49,756 bases of DNA from Deinococcus sp. (GTDB lineage Bacteria > Deinococcota > Deinococci > Deinococcales > Deinococcaceae). The notes below the pieces were generated by a model. That model saw nothing but the letters and a program-made list of their open reading frames with translations. It made no database searches and was not told the DNA's origin. Location: assembly GCF_018260555.1 (NCBI RefSeq), contig NZ_JAGLBB010000014.1:1-49756 (forward strand), read 5' to 3'. Positions 19,424 to 28,690 of this stretch are shown piece by piece. Position 1 is the first letter of the stretch. Each line of letters opens with the position of its first letter. Made by a program: the position numbers and the translations under genes.

Positions 19424-19557
19424 TACGGATTCCGCTAAATTCCACCACAGTCGGAAAGGCGCCGCCTGCGGCTCCATACCGCGAAACCCGTCTGCTGTTC
19501 CTACTCGCGTCCGCTCGGATTGATTCAGAACTGCACCGAATCAATCGGAATCCGCAT
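19424..19557 (+). repeat. Dispersed intergenic repeat family A, copy 2
   Basis: Bounded by TACGGATTCCG and GGAATCCGCAT. Its internal stem GGATTGATTC/GAATCAATC lies near the right end. It ends at the TAA stop (19557-19559) of the Pip-family gene on the minus strand. Close to copies 1 and 3 in sequence. Confidence 0.88.
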
Positions 19558-22289
19558 TAGCCCACGTCGGTGATGATGGGTGAGCGGAAGTTGTTGTCCG
19601 GGGTGTACACCCAGCGGCGGCCGAGAAGCGCGGCGGCCAGGGCGACGGCGGTCACCACGGCCATGCGGCCCATGAAGGTCCAGTACTGGCCCTCGTAGGC
19701 GCCGAACATCGCGCTGCGCAGGGCGTTGATCACGTCGGTGACAGGAATGACGGTGTGGATCAACCGGAAGAAGGGGCTGGAGAGTTCAATGGGGTAGCTG
19801 CCGCCGCTGGCTGCGAGTTGCACGATCAGCAGGATCAGCGCCAGGACGCGCCCGGCTGGACCGAACACCAGGTTCAGGGCGAGGATCACAGCCATGAAGG
19901 TGACGCTGCCTGCCACGGCGGTCAGGATGACCTGCGCGGGGTTCAGGAAGGGCACGGCCATGAGGTGCACGCCGAGCACCACGACGAGCGCCTGAATGAT
20001 GACGATGCCCAGCGGTTGCGTGAGTTTGCGCAGAACGCGGGCGGCCTGGCTGGTGCTGCGGCCGCTTTCCGGCAGGAGCAGGAACGGGAAGATGAAGGTG
20101 GTCAGGGTCGCGCCGACCCACAGGGCCAGGGCAATAAAGTACGGGGCGAAGGCGCTGCCGTTGTTGGGAACGTCGGCGGTGGCGCGGGTCTGCACGGTGA
20201 CGCTCTGGGCGAGGCCGCTGGGATCACCGCCGAGCTGCAAGGCGGTGTCGGTGGGAATCTTGTCGCGCAGTTCGTTCAGGCCGTCGCGGAGTTTCACGGC
20301 GCCGCTGCGCAGGTCGCCGACGCCGCCTTGCAGCTCGGCGGCGCCGCTGGCGAGCGTGGCGGCTCCGGTGGCGAGCTTGGCGCTGTTGATGGCCAGGGAT
20401 TTCCCGCCGGTGTTCAGGGTGTTCAGGTCCGTCTGGGCGGGCAGCTGGGCGTTGATGTCGTCAAGGGCCTTCTTGATCTTGATGTTCCCGTCGGCCAGGG
20501 CGGTGACCCCGCCTTGCAGGTCGCGGGCTCCGGCGGCCAGCTGGGCGGCGCCGGTGGCGGCTTTGCGGGTGTTGGCGGACAGGGTGGCGGCTCCGGTATT
20601 CAGTTGCTGCGCGCCGGTTTGCACCTGGGCGGTACCGGCGGCGAGTTGTTTTGCTCCGGCGGCGGCCTTCTGCGCGCCGGTCTGGGCGCTGGCGGCGCCG
20701 CTGGCGAGCCGGTTCGCGCCGCTTTGCAGTTCGGCCGCTCCGCCCTGGATGGATTTCAGACCGCTGCCGACCCCGGCGTTGAGTTGATCGGCACCGGTCT
20801 GCAAGCGGGCAGCGCCGGTTTTCAGATCGGCCAGCCCGCCGCTCAGGGTCGGGAGTTGCGCGGCGAGGCTCTGCGCGCCCCGGCTGGCGGCGGTGGCGGC
20901 CTCCTGGGATTGTTGCAGTCCGGCCGAGAGTTGCGCCGCGCCGCTCTGCACGTTCTGGGCAGCGGTGGCGGCGGGCGTGCCTTTCAGGCTGGCGCCGAGG
21001 GCCGCGCTGCCGCTGCTGAGACCCTGCGCGCCTCCCCGCAAGGTCTCCAGACCGCTTTCCAGTCGGGTCAATCCGGCCGAGAGTTGCGCGGCGCCCTCGG
21101 CGGCCTGTTCGGCGCCGGTCTGGGCCTTGCCGAGCCCGCCACTGAGGCTGGCGGCGCCCTCGCTGAGCTGGGCGGCCCCGGTAGCGACGGGTTTCAGGCC
21201 GTCTGTGACGCCCGCGCTCAGGGTTCCGGCTCCGGCGGCCAGTTGCCGGGCGCCGGTGTTCAGGTCGCCCAGGCCGCTGGCAAGGGCCGGCAGTTGCGCG
21301 GCGAGCTGTCCGGTGCCCGTGTTGACCTGCGTGGCGCCGCCGCCAAGTTTCTTCGCTCCGGCGGCCAGCTGGTCGCTGCCGGCCGCGAGTTTGTTCAGTC
21401 CGCCGGACAGCTGCTCGGCGCTGGTGGCGAGCTTGGCGCTGCCGCTGCGCAGGGGCGCGAGTTGCGGTTCGCCGGGCGCGGCCGCTCCGAGTTGTTTCAG
21501 GCCGCCGCTCAGTTTCGTGACGCCGCCCGCGAGGCGACTGACGCCGCCGCTGAGGCTGCTGGCACCGCCCGCGAGCTTGTCTGCGCCGGCGGCCAGGGTG
21601 CCGGCGCCGCTGGCGAGTGTGCCCGCGCCGTCCTGGAGTTTCTCGGTGCCGCCGAGCAGGGCCTGCGCGCCGTCCGCGAGTTTCGCGGTGGCGTCGTGAA
21701 TGTCAGAAAAGCCCTGCTGCACGTCCTTGAGGCTGGCCTGCACGACTTCCCAGCGGTTCTTGCCCAGCGTGGCGTTCAGGTCCTCGGCGATGGCGCTGGT
21801 GACGCGGTCGGCGACGGTACTGGCGTAGTAGTTCAGGCCGGGGGCGCGGTACAGCTGGAGCAGGCCGTGCTGGCTGCTGTCCCCGCTGATGGCCTTGCGG
21901 CTGAAGTCCGCGGGGATGGTCAGCGCGAAGTAGACCTCGCCGCGGCGCACGGCCTGCTCGGCGGCGGCCTGGGTGGGGTAGCGGATGAAGCGCACGGGGG
22001 GGTCTTTCTGAAATTCCTCGCTCAGGTCCTGCCCGGCGTTAACCTTCTTGCCGCGTGAAACGGTGCCCGTATCCAGGTTGACCAGGGCGGCAGGCAAGTC
22101 CGGGAGGTTACGGACGGGGTCCCAGACGCTCATGAGGTACACGCCGGCGTAGATCATGGGCACGAACAGGAAGGCGGCCGCGGCGGCCCACATGATCGGG
22201 TAGCGCCACAGGCTGCGTTCGGCTGGGGTCAGGCGGCGGTACGATTCTTTCAGGCTGGGGCGGGCGGGTGTGGGGGGTGCGTCGTTCAT
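19557..22289 (-). CDS. YhgE/Pip-family membrane protein with long coiled repeat domain
   Basis: A 910-residue protein. One N-terminal helix (PIMWAAAAAFLFVPMIYAGVYLM) is followed by the Pip N-domain (LPAALVNLDTGT, FIRYPTQAAAEQAVRRGEVYFALTIPADFSRKA), a roughly 450-residue array of GAxxLxxGAxxL-type repeats (about 200-660) forming a long extracytoplasmic rod, and five to six C-terminal helices of the ABC-2 membrane domain. Relatives act as phage receptors (Pip) or in type VII secretion (EsaA) and cell-envelope export. It is transcribed divergently from a TetR regulator with operator-like palindromes between, so induction by a TetR ligand is likely. MNDAPPTP is chosen over an upstream GTG at 22322. 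Confidence 0.85.
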   Translation of the reverse strand: MNDAPPTPARPSLKESYRRLTPAERSLWRYPIMWAAAAAFLFVPMIYAGVYLMSVWDPVRNLPDLPAALVNLDTGTVSRGKKVNAGQDLSEEFQKDPPVRFIRYPTQAAAEQAVRRGEVYFALTIPADFSRKAISGDSSQHGLLQLYRAPGLNYYASTVADRVTSAIAEDLNATLGKNRWEVVQASLKDVQQGFSDIHDATAKLADGAQALLGGTEKLQDGAGTLASGAGTLAAGADKLAGGASSLSGGVSRLAGGVTKLSGGLKQLGAAAPGEPQLAPLRSGSAKLATSAEQLSGGLNKLAAGSDQLAAGAKKLGGGATQVNTGTGQLAAQLPALASGLGDLNTGARQLAAGAGTLSAGVTDGLKPVATGAAQLSEGAASLSGGLGKAQTGAEQAAEGAAQLSAGLTRLESGLETLRGGAQGLSSGSAALGASLKGTPAATAAQNVQSGAAQLSAGLQQSQEAATAASRGAQSLAAQLPTLSGGLADLKTGAARLQTGADQLNAGVGSGLKSIQGGAAELQSGANRLASGAASAQTGAQKAAAGAKQLAAGTAQVQTGAQQLNTGAATLSANTRKAATGAAQLAAGARDLQGGVTALADGNIKIKKALDDINAQLPAQTDLNTLNTGGKSLAINSAKLATGAATLASGAAELQGGVGDLRSGAVKLRDGLNELRDKIPTDTALQLGGDPSGLAQSVTVQTRATADVPNNGSAFAPYFIALALWVGATLTTFIFPFLLLPESGRSTSQAARVLRKLTQPLGIVIIQALVVVLGVHLMAVPFLNPAQVILTAVAGSVTFMAVILALNLVFGPAGRVLALILLIVQLAASGGSYPIELSSPFFRLIHTVIPVTDVINALRSAMFGAYEGQYWTFMGRMAVVTAVALAAALLGRRWVYTPDNNFRSPIITDVG

Positions 22290-22323
22290 GGTCGCCTCGG
22301 GAGTGAACAGAGTACGTGACACT

Positions 22324-22384
22324 CTGTCAGGTGGGTGACAGCATGCATGATTGCCGACAATATGTCAAGTGACAATCTGTCAGT
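22324..22384. promoter_or_regulatory. TetR operator candidates in the pip/tetR divergent region
   Basis: CTGTCA-N6-TGACAG (22324-22341) and TGTCA-AG-TGACA (22363-22374) share the TGTCA half-site; a further CTGTCAG is at 22378-22384. The second overlaps a TGACAA -35 (22370-22375) that is 16 nt from TAGACT (22392-22397), the tetR -10. The first sits just upstream of TACTCT (minus 22314-22309), the likely pip -10. Binding here would control both genes. Confidence 0.65.
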
Positions 22385-22404
22385 AATGGTGTAGACTGAT
22401 CGAC

Positions 22405-23025
22405 ATGTCCCTCTCCCCCCCCACCGGAGGCCGACGACGCCTGCCCTCGGCTGACCGGCGGCAGCAGATTCTCGACAGCAGCGAGGACCTGTTTACCACC
22501 CACGGATTCGAGGCCGTGAACATGGGCGACGTGGCCCGGCACGTCGGCGTCTCCAGACCCACCATCTACGCGTACTTCACGTCCACCACCGAGATCCTCG
22601 CCGAACTGCTCGCCCTGCGCCTGGGCGAATTCGAGCGGCGCCTCGCCCCGCTGCTGGCCGAAATCCACAGCGGCCAGCGCCAGCGTCCCTTCGCGGCCAT
22701 CTACATGCACCTCGTACAGGAACGCTCGCTGCTGACCCTGCTCCAGAGCGGCAGCGGACCCGCCTTCACGCACCGCCGCCAGCAGGTTTTCGCGGACCTC
22801 GAAGGCCGCCTGCAGGCGCACCTGCCTGGCAGCGGCCCCCGCATCCCATTTTTGCTGACCTGCGTCACCCTGCTCATTCACAGCGCCGCCTCGCACGCCG
22901 TCAGCGCCAACCTGGACGGCGCCCAGAACCGTCAGGTCGCCGCGACACTCGACCGCCTACTGAACGCCGGGGTGCAGGCCTTCAGTACCCCCGAGACCCC
23001 GGCGTCACCAGCCACAAGCGGCTGA
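22405..23025 (+). CDS. TetR-family transcriptional regulator
   Basis: A 206-residue repressor-type protein. Residues about 17-62 are the TetR helix-turn-helix (ADRRQQILDSSEDLFTTHGFEAVNMGDVARHVGVSRPTIYAYF). The C-terminal ligand/dimer domain is variable and helical. ATG 22405 is 7 nt after TAGACT, leaderless. Its position opposite the Pip-family gene, with shared palindromes, makes that gene and itself the likely targets. Ligand unknown. Confidence 0.92.
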   Translation: MSLSPPTGGRRRLPSADRRQQILDSSEDLFTTHGFEAVNMGDVARHVGVSRPTIYAYFTSTTEILAELLALRLGEFERRLAPLLAEIHSGQRQRPFAAIYMHLVQERSLLTLLQSGSGPAFTHRRQQVFADLEGRLQAHLPGSGPRIPFLLTCVTLLIHSAASHAVSANLDGAQNRQVAATLDRLLNAGVQAFSTPETPASPATSG

Positions 23026-23109
23026 CCGGTCCCCTCCCGGCGCCGCCGGGCGCACGGTTGGCCTTTATGCTTGAGCCCCGGCACGCGCCCGGCTCCTATG
23101 CTACGGGGC

Positions 23110-23946
23110 ATGACTCCCAGCACCCCCACCCCTACCGCCCCGCTGCACGGACAGCACGTGCTGATCACCGGCGCAACCGGCGGCATCGGTCTGGTGACCG
23201 CCCGTGAGCTCACCGCGCGCGGCGCACACGTGACCATCATGGGCCGCAACCCCGGCAAGACCCAGGAGGCCGCCCGCCAGACCGGAGCCGCCGGCGCCCT
23301 GCTGGCCGACCTGAGCGAACTGGCCCAGGTGCGCCGCGCCGCCCGCGAGTACACCGAACGGTTCGGGAAGCTGGACGTGCTGATCAACAATGCCGGAGCG
23401 TTCAACGCCCGCCGGCAGGAAACGAGCGAGGGAACCGAACAGACCTGGGCTCTGAATCACCTCGCGCCGTTCGTGCTGACCCACGAACTCCTGCCCCTGC
23501 TGCGCCAGAGCGCCGCACCCAGGGTTGTGACAGTGGCCTCGGCCGCGCACGCCATGGGCCGTATCCGCTTCGACGACCCGGAATTCCGGCGTGGGTACGG
23601 CGGGTGGGCCGCGTACTCGCAGAGCAAACTAGCCAACATCCTGTTCGCGCGGGAACTGGCGCGGCGTGAGAGCCGCGTCCAGAGTAATAGCCTCCACCCG
23701 GGCATGGTCGCGACCGGATTCGCGCACAACAACGGCGGCCTCGTCAGCCAGTTGTACCGGGTCGTGGACCTGTTCGCCATCACACCCGAACAGGGCGCGC
23801 AGACCAGCATTCACCTCGCCGCCGATCCCATCGGGGTCACGGGGCGGTACTTCAGCAATTCACGCGAAACCACGCCCGCCCCACAGGCGCAGGACGACGG
23901 CGCGGCCCTGCGCCTGTGGGTGCTCAGCGAAGGCTATCTCGACTGA
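23110..23946 (+). CDS. Short-chain dehydrogenase/reductase
   Basis: A 278-residue NAD(P)-dependent oxidoreductase, retinol dehydrogenase/WW-oxidoreductase-like. TGATGGIG (17-24) binds the cofactor, followed by GRNPGK (basic residue suggesting NADP), NNAG, the catalytic Ser in TVASAAH, and YSQSK (Tyr and Lys). Family members act on lipophilic alcohols or aldehydes. ATG 23110 is 7 nt after TATGCT (23097-23102), so the in-frame ATG at 23071 is rejected. Short intergenic gap from tetR but with its own promoter. Confidence 0.9.
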   Translation: MTPSTPTPTAPLHGQHVLITGATGGIGLVTARELTARGAHVTIMGRNPGKTQEAARQTGAAGALLADLSELAQVRRAAREYTERFGKLDVLINNAGAFNARRQETSEGTEQTWALNHLAPFVLTHELLPLLRQSAAPRVVTVASAAHAMGRIRFDDPEFRRGYGGWAAYSQSKLANILFARELARRESRVQSNSLHPGMVATGFAHNNGGLVSQLYRVVDLFAITPEQGAQTSIHLAADPIGVTGRYFSNSRETTPAPQAQDDGAALRLWVLSEGYLD

Positions 23947-24004
23947 CGGCCTGCGCGGGACAGCCCCCGTAGGAGTTCATGTCCGGGGGTGACGCCGGGC
24001 CGCT

Positions 24005-25375
24005 TCAGATTTCGCGGATATACCCGCTCGTCAGGAACTCCTGCACCATCGCTTCCAGGTCATGCAGGGCCACGTCCGAGCGCAGGGCGTACTCGGCGGG
24101 CGACAGCGATTCGCTCAGGGCGCGCAGGAAGGCCAGTCCCGGCACGCCGTGCCGGGCGCGGAAGGTCTGGTGCAGCCCCGTGATGGCGTTCGTGGCGTCC
24201 CGGCCGCGCAGCGTCATGGCGTAGTGGTGGTGCGCCCACCCGGCCAGACTGCGCGGCAGGATCAGTGTCTGCGGGCGCAGGGGCGCGGGGAACGCTCCCT
24301 CGTACGGCAGGGTGGCGGCCAGGGTCGCCATGATCTGACCGCGCAGGTAGTAGATCGCGCCGGTCGGCCGGGCGTGCAGGCCCGTGAAGTCCTCGGTCAG
24401 GTTGAACTTCCAGGCGCGCGAGCCGACGCCGCTCAGTACGTGCGCCAGGTCTGCCGGCAACGGGTGCGCGCTGAGCGACGCGCCCTGCTCGTACAGGTTC
24501 AGCAGTTCACCCAGCGCCTGCTCGCCCGTGCTGCTCGCGGCGGCGGCCGTGACGGCGCGGCCGTCGAACAGCAGCACGAAGGCGCTCTGCTCGCCCAGCG
24601 CGGCGTGCAGATACCCGTACCAGCCCCGCTCGTGCAGGTATTTCAAAAAGGCGTGCAGGTCGCAGAAGTGATGCGTGAGGCCCGTGTGGCTGGGTTCCGA
24701 GTGAGGCAGGAACCGCGCCAGAAACGGGGCCGCGCCAGGAAACATGGGCGTCAGTTCCGGAACCAGGTCGCTCAGGTCACTGCCGTGCGCGTCGTCTGCC
24801 GGGGCAGCGGGCAGCGGGTCGCCCGCCAAGTGGCCGTCAAGTTCAGTCATGGAATCCACCGCAGGTTCAGGTCGGGAGGCGAAAGGCTGGTCAGCGAACG
24901 GAGAGAGCGGAGGGTCCGGTAAGGCGCCAGAGTCCAGGGCACCTGGTTCCAGCGGGTCGGGTTGCTGGGTATGAGAACGGGCATTCACTGCGGGCGCGCT
25001 GTCCAGGGGCGCAGGCCCGAGCGGCGCTGTATCCCCTGCTACGGGGTGAGGTATTGCGGGATCAGGTACGGCGGGATCAGGTACGGCGGGATCAGGCGCT
25101 GCGGGATCAGGTGGGGCGCCGCCAGGAGCCACCGTGCCGGGAAGGTGAGCGACCGCCTGATCAGCGGGCACGCCCGTGCCGGGAGAGGCCGGGGCGGTCC
25201 CGTCGCGGCGCTGGGCCTGCTTCTGGTCGGCTTTCTGGTCGGCTTTCAGGTCGGCTTTCAGGTCGGCTTTCCGGGCGGCGGCGCGGGCAGCGCGGGCCAC
25301 GCGGGCAATCGCGGCGGCCTCGCGGGCCTCCGGCGAGTCCGGGGGGCGGGGCGTGCGCGGGCGGCGCTCCTTCAT
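24005..25375 (-). CDS. Unknown protein with N-terminal repeats
   Basis: A 456-residue protein, not recognised. The first 60 residues are basic with a KADLKADLKADQKADQ tandem (12-bp units). Residues about 75-220 are disordered, Pro/Asp/Ala-rich, with PDPAV-type units (15-bp repeats near 25055-25110). The last 230 residues look folded: FLPHSEPSHTGLTHHFCDLH, YLHERGWYGYLHAAL, AFVLLFDGRAVTAAAASS, TGAIYYLRGQIMA, and end in AMVQEFLTSGYIREI. The domain order resembles proteins with a C-terminal roadblock/DUF4388-like sensor, but this is not established. Weak AGAGG before the ATG. Confidence 0.7.
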   Translation of the reverse strand: MKERRPRTPRPPDSPEAREAAAIARVARAARAAARKADLKADLKADQKADQKQAQRRDGTAPASPGTGVPADQAVAHLPGTVAPGGAPPDPAAPDPAVPDPAVPDPAIPHPVAGDTAPLGPAPLDSAPAVNARSHTQQPDPLEPGALDSGALPDPPLSPFADQPFASRPEPAVDSMTELDGHLAGDPLPAAPADDAHGSDLSDLVPELTPMFPGAAPFLARFLPHSEPSHTGLTHHFCDLHAFLKYLHERGWYGYLHAALGEQSAFVLLFDGRAVTAAAASSTGEQALGELLNLYEQGASLSAHPLPADLAHVLSGVGSRAWKFNLTEDFTGLHARPTGAIYYLRGQIMATLAATLPYEGAFPAPLRPQTLILPRSLAGWAHHHYAMTLRGRDATNAITGLHQTFRARHGVPGLAFLRALSESLSPAEYALRSDVALHDLEAMVQEFLTSGYIREI

Positions 25376-25463
25376 GCGGCGCGTCCTCTGGCGGGGCCGA
25401 ACGGGCCGCGCGGCGTGGTCGGATCGATTGGGGCGACCCCGCGCAGCGCCGCGCGGCGTGGGC

Positions 25464-26030
25464 TCACAGGCCGTCCACGCGGGCCAGAGCGTCCTGGGCA
25501 GGGTCGGTACTGGCCTGCAGGTCGGCGTCCAGCCGGGTCAGGCCCTCGCGGAAGCGCGCGCGATTCTGCACGTAGCGGGTGGCGTTGCCGCCAGTGGCGG
25601 CGGGACGCACCACCCGCGCCGGAATGCCGACGGCCAGCATGCCGTCCGGCACGTGCACTCCCTCTGGCAGCACGGCGCCGGCTCCCAGCACGGCCCCCGC
25701 TCCCAGGCTGGAGCCGCTGAGCATCACGGCGCCCATCCCGACCAGACTGCCCGGCCCGCAAACAGCGCCGTGCACGATGGCGCGGTGACCGACGGTCACG
25801 TGATCGGTCAGGATGCACGGCCAACCGGCGTCCGTGTGCAGCACCGCGCCGTCCTGCACGTTGCAGGCGGGGCCGACCGTGATGGATTCCAGGTCGCCGC
25901 GCAGCACGGCTCCGAACCACACGCTGGCGTGCTCGCTGACGGTCACCTGCCCGATCAGGTCTGCGCTGGGGGCGATGAAGGCAGTGGGGTGAATGTCTGG
26001 GACGTGCCCGTCCAGGGCGTAGCGCGGCAT
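25464..26030 (-). CDS. Gamma-class carbonic anhydrase family protein
   Basis: A 188-residue left-handed beta-helix protein with hexapeptide repeats (about 10-140). The three metal-binding His positions of the family are present: GAVLHTD, VTVGHRA and AIVHGAV; NVQDGAVLH and LVGMGAVML are diagnostic. Known members form trimers with metal at subunit interfaces and either hydrate CO2 or act as YrdA/PaaY-type proteins of uncertain activity. GAGGAAAGG precedes ATG 26030, which fixes the start. The C-terminal helix ends DALARVDGL. Confidence 0.9.
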   Translation of the reverse strand: MPRYALDGHVPDIHPTAFIAPSADLIGQVTVSEHASVWFGAVLRGDLESITVGPACNVQDGAVLHTDAGWPCILTDHVTVGHRAIVHGAVCGPGSLVGMGAVMLSGSSLGAGAVLGAGAVLPEGVHVPDGMLAVGIPARVVRPAATGGNATRYVQNRARFREGLTRLDADLQASTDPAQDALARVDGL

Positions 26031-26399
26031 GCCTTTCCTCCGAAAGTCCGGGCGTGGCTCCGGGAGTGGGCCGCGCGGGTGTGCGCCGCTTTCCCTGTGA
26101 TCACGCGCGGTGAGTCTTGACCTGCCTGCCAGCCTAGCATGAAGGGCCGCGCCGTCCGGCGGTACCGGCGCCTGCACGGCCGGAGCCTGGGCGTGCCGCC
26201 CCGGACGGAACGCCCAGGCTCCCAACGGCCAACCGTGTCGCTCACACCCCAGAACGGAACCCGCAGTGGTGGGCGATCCATTCCCCATTCGCCTCCTTGG
26301 CTGGTCAGCACGGCCTTCCCGGTAGTGACCTCAGGCACAGTCAGCCCTGTCCCCCATCTGAGGAAGCGGGCCGCCCCGCTGACCCGTAGCATGGACCGC
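26031..26399. other. Intergenic region between divergent genes
   Basis: About 370 bp. It holds a hairpin of 10-bp arms GCCTGGGCGT (26185-26194) and ACGCCCAGGC (26210-26219), a TAGGCT box on the minus strand near 26130 that could serve the carbonic anhydrase gene with a ~95-nt leader, and TAGCAT (26387-26392) for the plus-strand gene. No further gene is seen. Confidence 0.5.
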
Positions 26400-27584
26400 A
26401 TGACCGATCCCGCGCCGCCCGCCGCGCCCGACCCCGCCGTTCCTGGACCCCCTGATCTTGGCCACACTGCCGGGCAGGCCGGTTCGTTCCCAACCTCCGC
26501 GCTCAGTCCTGTGGTGACCACGTACCCGGTGTCATTTACGGGGTCGGCCGGGGAGTATTTCCGGCTGTGGATCGTGAACGCGGCGCTGTCGGTGGTGACG
26601 CTCGGCATCTACCTGCCGTGGGCGCGGGTGCGCAACCGGCAGTACTTCTACGGGCATACCTGGTTGGACGGGCATAACTTCGAGTACCGGGCCAATCCAC
26701 TTAAGCTGCTGCGGTCGTACCTGGTGGTGGGGGCGCTGTTCGGGGCATCTACCCTGAGCCAGCAGAGTGAACGGTGGGGGTGGCTGTCGCTGTTGCTCGC
26801 GCTGGCGTTCGCGCTGCTGTACCCGTGGCTGGTGGCGCAGTCCATGCGTTTTCAGGCGGTGAATACCACGCACCGGGGGCTTCGCTTTCGCTTCGACGGC
26901 AGTGTGAAAGGCGCGTACGTGGCCTACGGCGCGGCGAACGTGGCGGCCACTCTCAGTGGGGGGCTGGCGCTGCCCTGGGCGTGGTTCATGCAGCGCCGGT
27001 ATCAGGTGAACAACCTGTTGTACGGTTCGGCGCGCGGGAATTTTAGGGGGGACGTGGCGCCCATGTACCTGATCGCCCTGAGAGGCGTGGGCCTGCTGGT
27101 CGGGGCGGGGCTGCTGCTGGGCGTGCCCGCAGTGGTGGCGCTGGTGGCGTGGCTGGCAGGCAACGGCTCAGATCTGGACAGCATGGACTGGGAGATTCTG
27201 GCCACTTCAGGAGTGGCCCTGTTGTTCGTTGCGGTGGCGTACGTGATCCTGATCGCGCTGAACGGCGTGGCGTGGCAGTACGTGCGGGCGGCGACCATGC
27301 GCTATGTGCTGAACAACGCGGAACTGGGCGGCGTGGTCCGCGTGGGCGCGGCCTTCAACCCGTGGCGGGTGGTGTGGATCACCGTGTCGAACGGCGCGGC
27401 GCAATTGCTGACGCTGGGACTGGCGACCCCCTGGGCGGACATCCGCCGCAACCGCTACCTGCTGGAGGGTATGAGCGTGCGGGCCATCGCGTCCCTGGAT
27501 GGGTTCGCGGGCGCCCCGGGCGGCCCGGAGTCGGCGCTGGGTGAGGCGGCCACCGAACTGCTCGATATCGGGCTGGGGTTCTGA
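26400..27584 (+). CDS. DUF898 (YjgN) family membrane protein
   Basis: A 394-residue inner-membrane protein. The family motif occurs twice: FTGSAGEYFRLWIVNAALSV, TLGIYLPWARVRNRQYFYGHTWLDG near the N-terminus, and the matching LNNAELGG... LGLATPWADIRRNRYLLEG near the C-terminus. Between are six to eight hydrophobic helices. Function is unknown; in other bacteria yjgN neighbours an M48 protease, as here. Start choice: ATG 26400 is 7 nt from TAGCAT, whereas ATG 26391 overlaps that box. Confidence 0.88.
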   Translation: MTDPAPPAAPDPAVPGPPDLGHTAGQAGSFPTSALSPVVTTYPVSFTGSAGEYFRLWIVNAALSVVTLGIYLPWARVRNRQYFYGHTWLDGHNFEYRANPLKLLRSYLVVGALFGASTLSQQSERWGWLSLLLALAFALLYPWLVAQSMRFQAVNTTHRGLRFRFDGSVKGAYVAYGAANVAATLSGGLALPWAWFMQRRYQVNNLLYGSARGNFRGDVAPMYLIALRGVGLLVGAGLLLGVPAVVALVAWLAGNGSDLDSMDWEILATSGVALLFVAVAYVILIALNGVAWQYVRAATMRYVLNNAELGGVVRVGAAFNPWRVVWITVSNGAAQLLTLGLATPWADIRRNRYLLEGMSVRAIASLDGFAGAPGGPESALGEAATELLDIGLGF

Positions 27585-27585
27585 C

Positions 27586-28674
27586 GTGCCGGGTCTGAAC
27601 GGGCCGGATCAGGCCGCGACGGACGGCCTGAGCGCACAGGGCGTGTTCTTCGATGGGCGCAGCAGCCGCGACCACCCGGCCACGCTGCTACTGGACGGTG
27701 ATCAGGTGCGCGTGCGGCTGGGCGCGCAGACCGAGCATCACTGGCGCGCGGATCAGGTGACGCTGGAAGCGGCGCTGCCCGGCGTGCGCCGTAGCCTGAG
27801 CTTTCCGGACGGCAGCCGCTTCGAGACGCCGGACGACGTGGTCATCCGCGCCTGGGAGCGCAGGCACGGCCGCAACCGCCTGCTAGGCGGCGTGCGCAGG
27901 CTGGAGGGCAGCTGGGGCACGGCGCTGGGCGCGGTGGCCGTGACAGGCGCGGTCCTGTGGGGCACCGTGACGTTCGGCATTCCGGCGCTGGCGCGGCAGG
28001 CGGCGGCCGTGACGCCCGTGGGCGTGCTGGCAACCTTCGACCGCGAGACCCTCCAGGTGCTGGAGGATCAGAACCTGATCGCGCCGAGTGGACTGAGCGC
28101 GGCGCGGCAGGCGCAGTTGCAATCGGCGTTCCGGGACGTGAGCGGCTGGGCCGGCGGCCCCTACCGGTACCGGCTGCTGCTGCGCGACGGTGAACCGGCA
28201 GGAGGCGGGGGGATGGGCGCCAACGCGTTCGCGCTGCCGAACGGCACGGTTGTCATGACCGATCAGCTCGTCGCGCTGGCCAGCAGTGACCGGGAACTGA
28301 CCGGCGTGCTGGCGCACGAGGTGGGGCACGTCACGCACCGGCACGGGCTGGCCGGCGTGTATCAGGCGCTGGGATTGTCGCTGATCGTCACGGCGCTGAC
28401 CGGGGACGTTGTGAGCGGCGCGACCTTCGCGGCGGCGGTGCCGGTCGCGCTGGTGCAGGGCGGGTACTCGCGGGCGGCCGAGACGCAGTCCGATACGGTG
28501 GCCGCCCGCTTCATGCTGGAACGCTACCGGACCACGCGGCCCCTTCAGGCTATCCTGGCGCGGCTGGAGGCCCAGGAGGGAGGCGCGGGCGGCGGGCCGG
28601 ACCTGCTGAGCACGCACCCCGGCACGGAGGCCCGCATCGAGCACCTGAGGCAGCTGGAGGACGCCGCCCGCTGA
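27586..28674 (+). CDS. M48-family metalloprotease
   Basis: A 362-residue membrane-linked zinc protease. An N-terminal domain of about 120 residues (GVFFDGRSSRDHPATLLLDGDQVRV) precedes one hydrophobic segment (ALGAVAVTGAVLWGTVTFGIP). The catalytic region shows AFALPNGTVVMTDQLV, HEVGHVTHRHG (HExxH zinc site) and ETQSDTVAARFML (third ligand region), ending STHPGTEARI. It belongs to the BepA/LoiP/HtpX-like group that degrades misassembled envelope proteins. GTG 27586 follows the DUF898 stop by one base, so the two are co-translated; the DUF898 protein may be its membrane partner or substrate. Confidence 0.9.
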   Translation: MPGLNGPDQAATDGLSAQGVFFDGRSSRDHPATLLLDGDQVRVRLGAQTEHHWRADQVTLEAALPGVRRSLSFPDGSRFETPDDVVIRAWERRHGRNRLLGGVRRLEGSWGTALGAVAVTGAVLWGTVTFGIPALARQAAAVTPVGVLATFDRETLQVLEDQNLIAPSGLSAARQAQLQSAFRDVSGWAGGPYRYRLLLRDGEPAGGGGMGANAFALPNGTVVMTDQLVALASSDRELTGVLAHEVGHVTHRHGLAGVYQALGLSLIVTALTGDVVSGATFAAAVPVALVQGGYSRAAETQSDTVAARFMLERYRTTRPLQAILARLEAQEGGAGGGPDLLSTHPGTEARIEHLRQLEDAAR

Positions 28675-28690
28675 CCTGAACGCCCCACCA

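Noticed and set aside
19755..22058. Long plus-strand open frame (767 codons) opposite the Pip-family gene
   Set aside because: It mirrors the repeat array in high-GC DNA; composition is Gly/Ala/Arg/Gln-biased with no domain, and the minus-strand protein has clear membrane domains.
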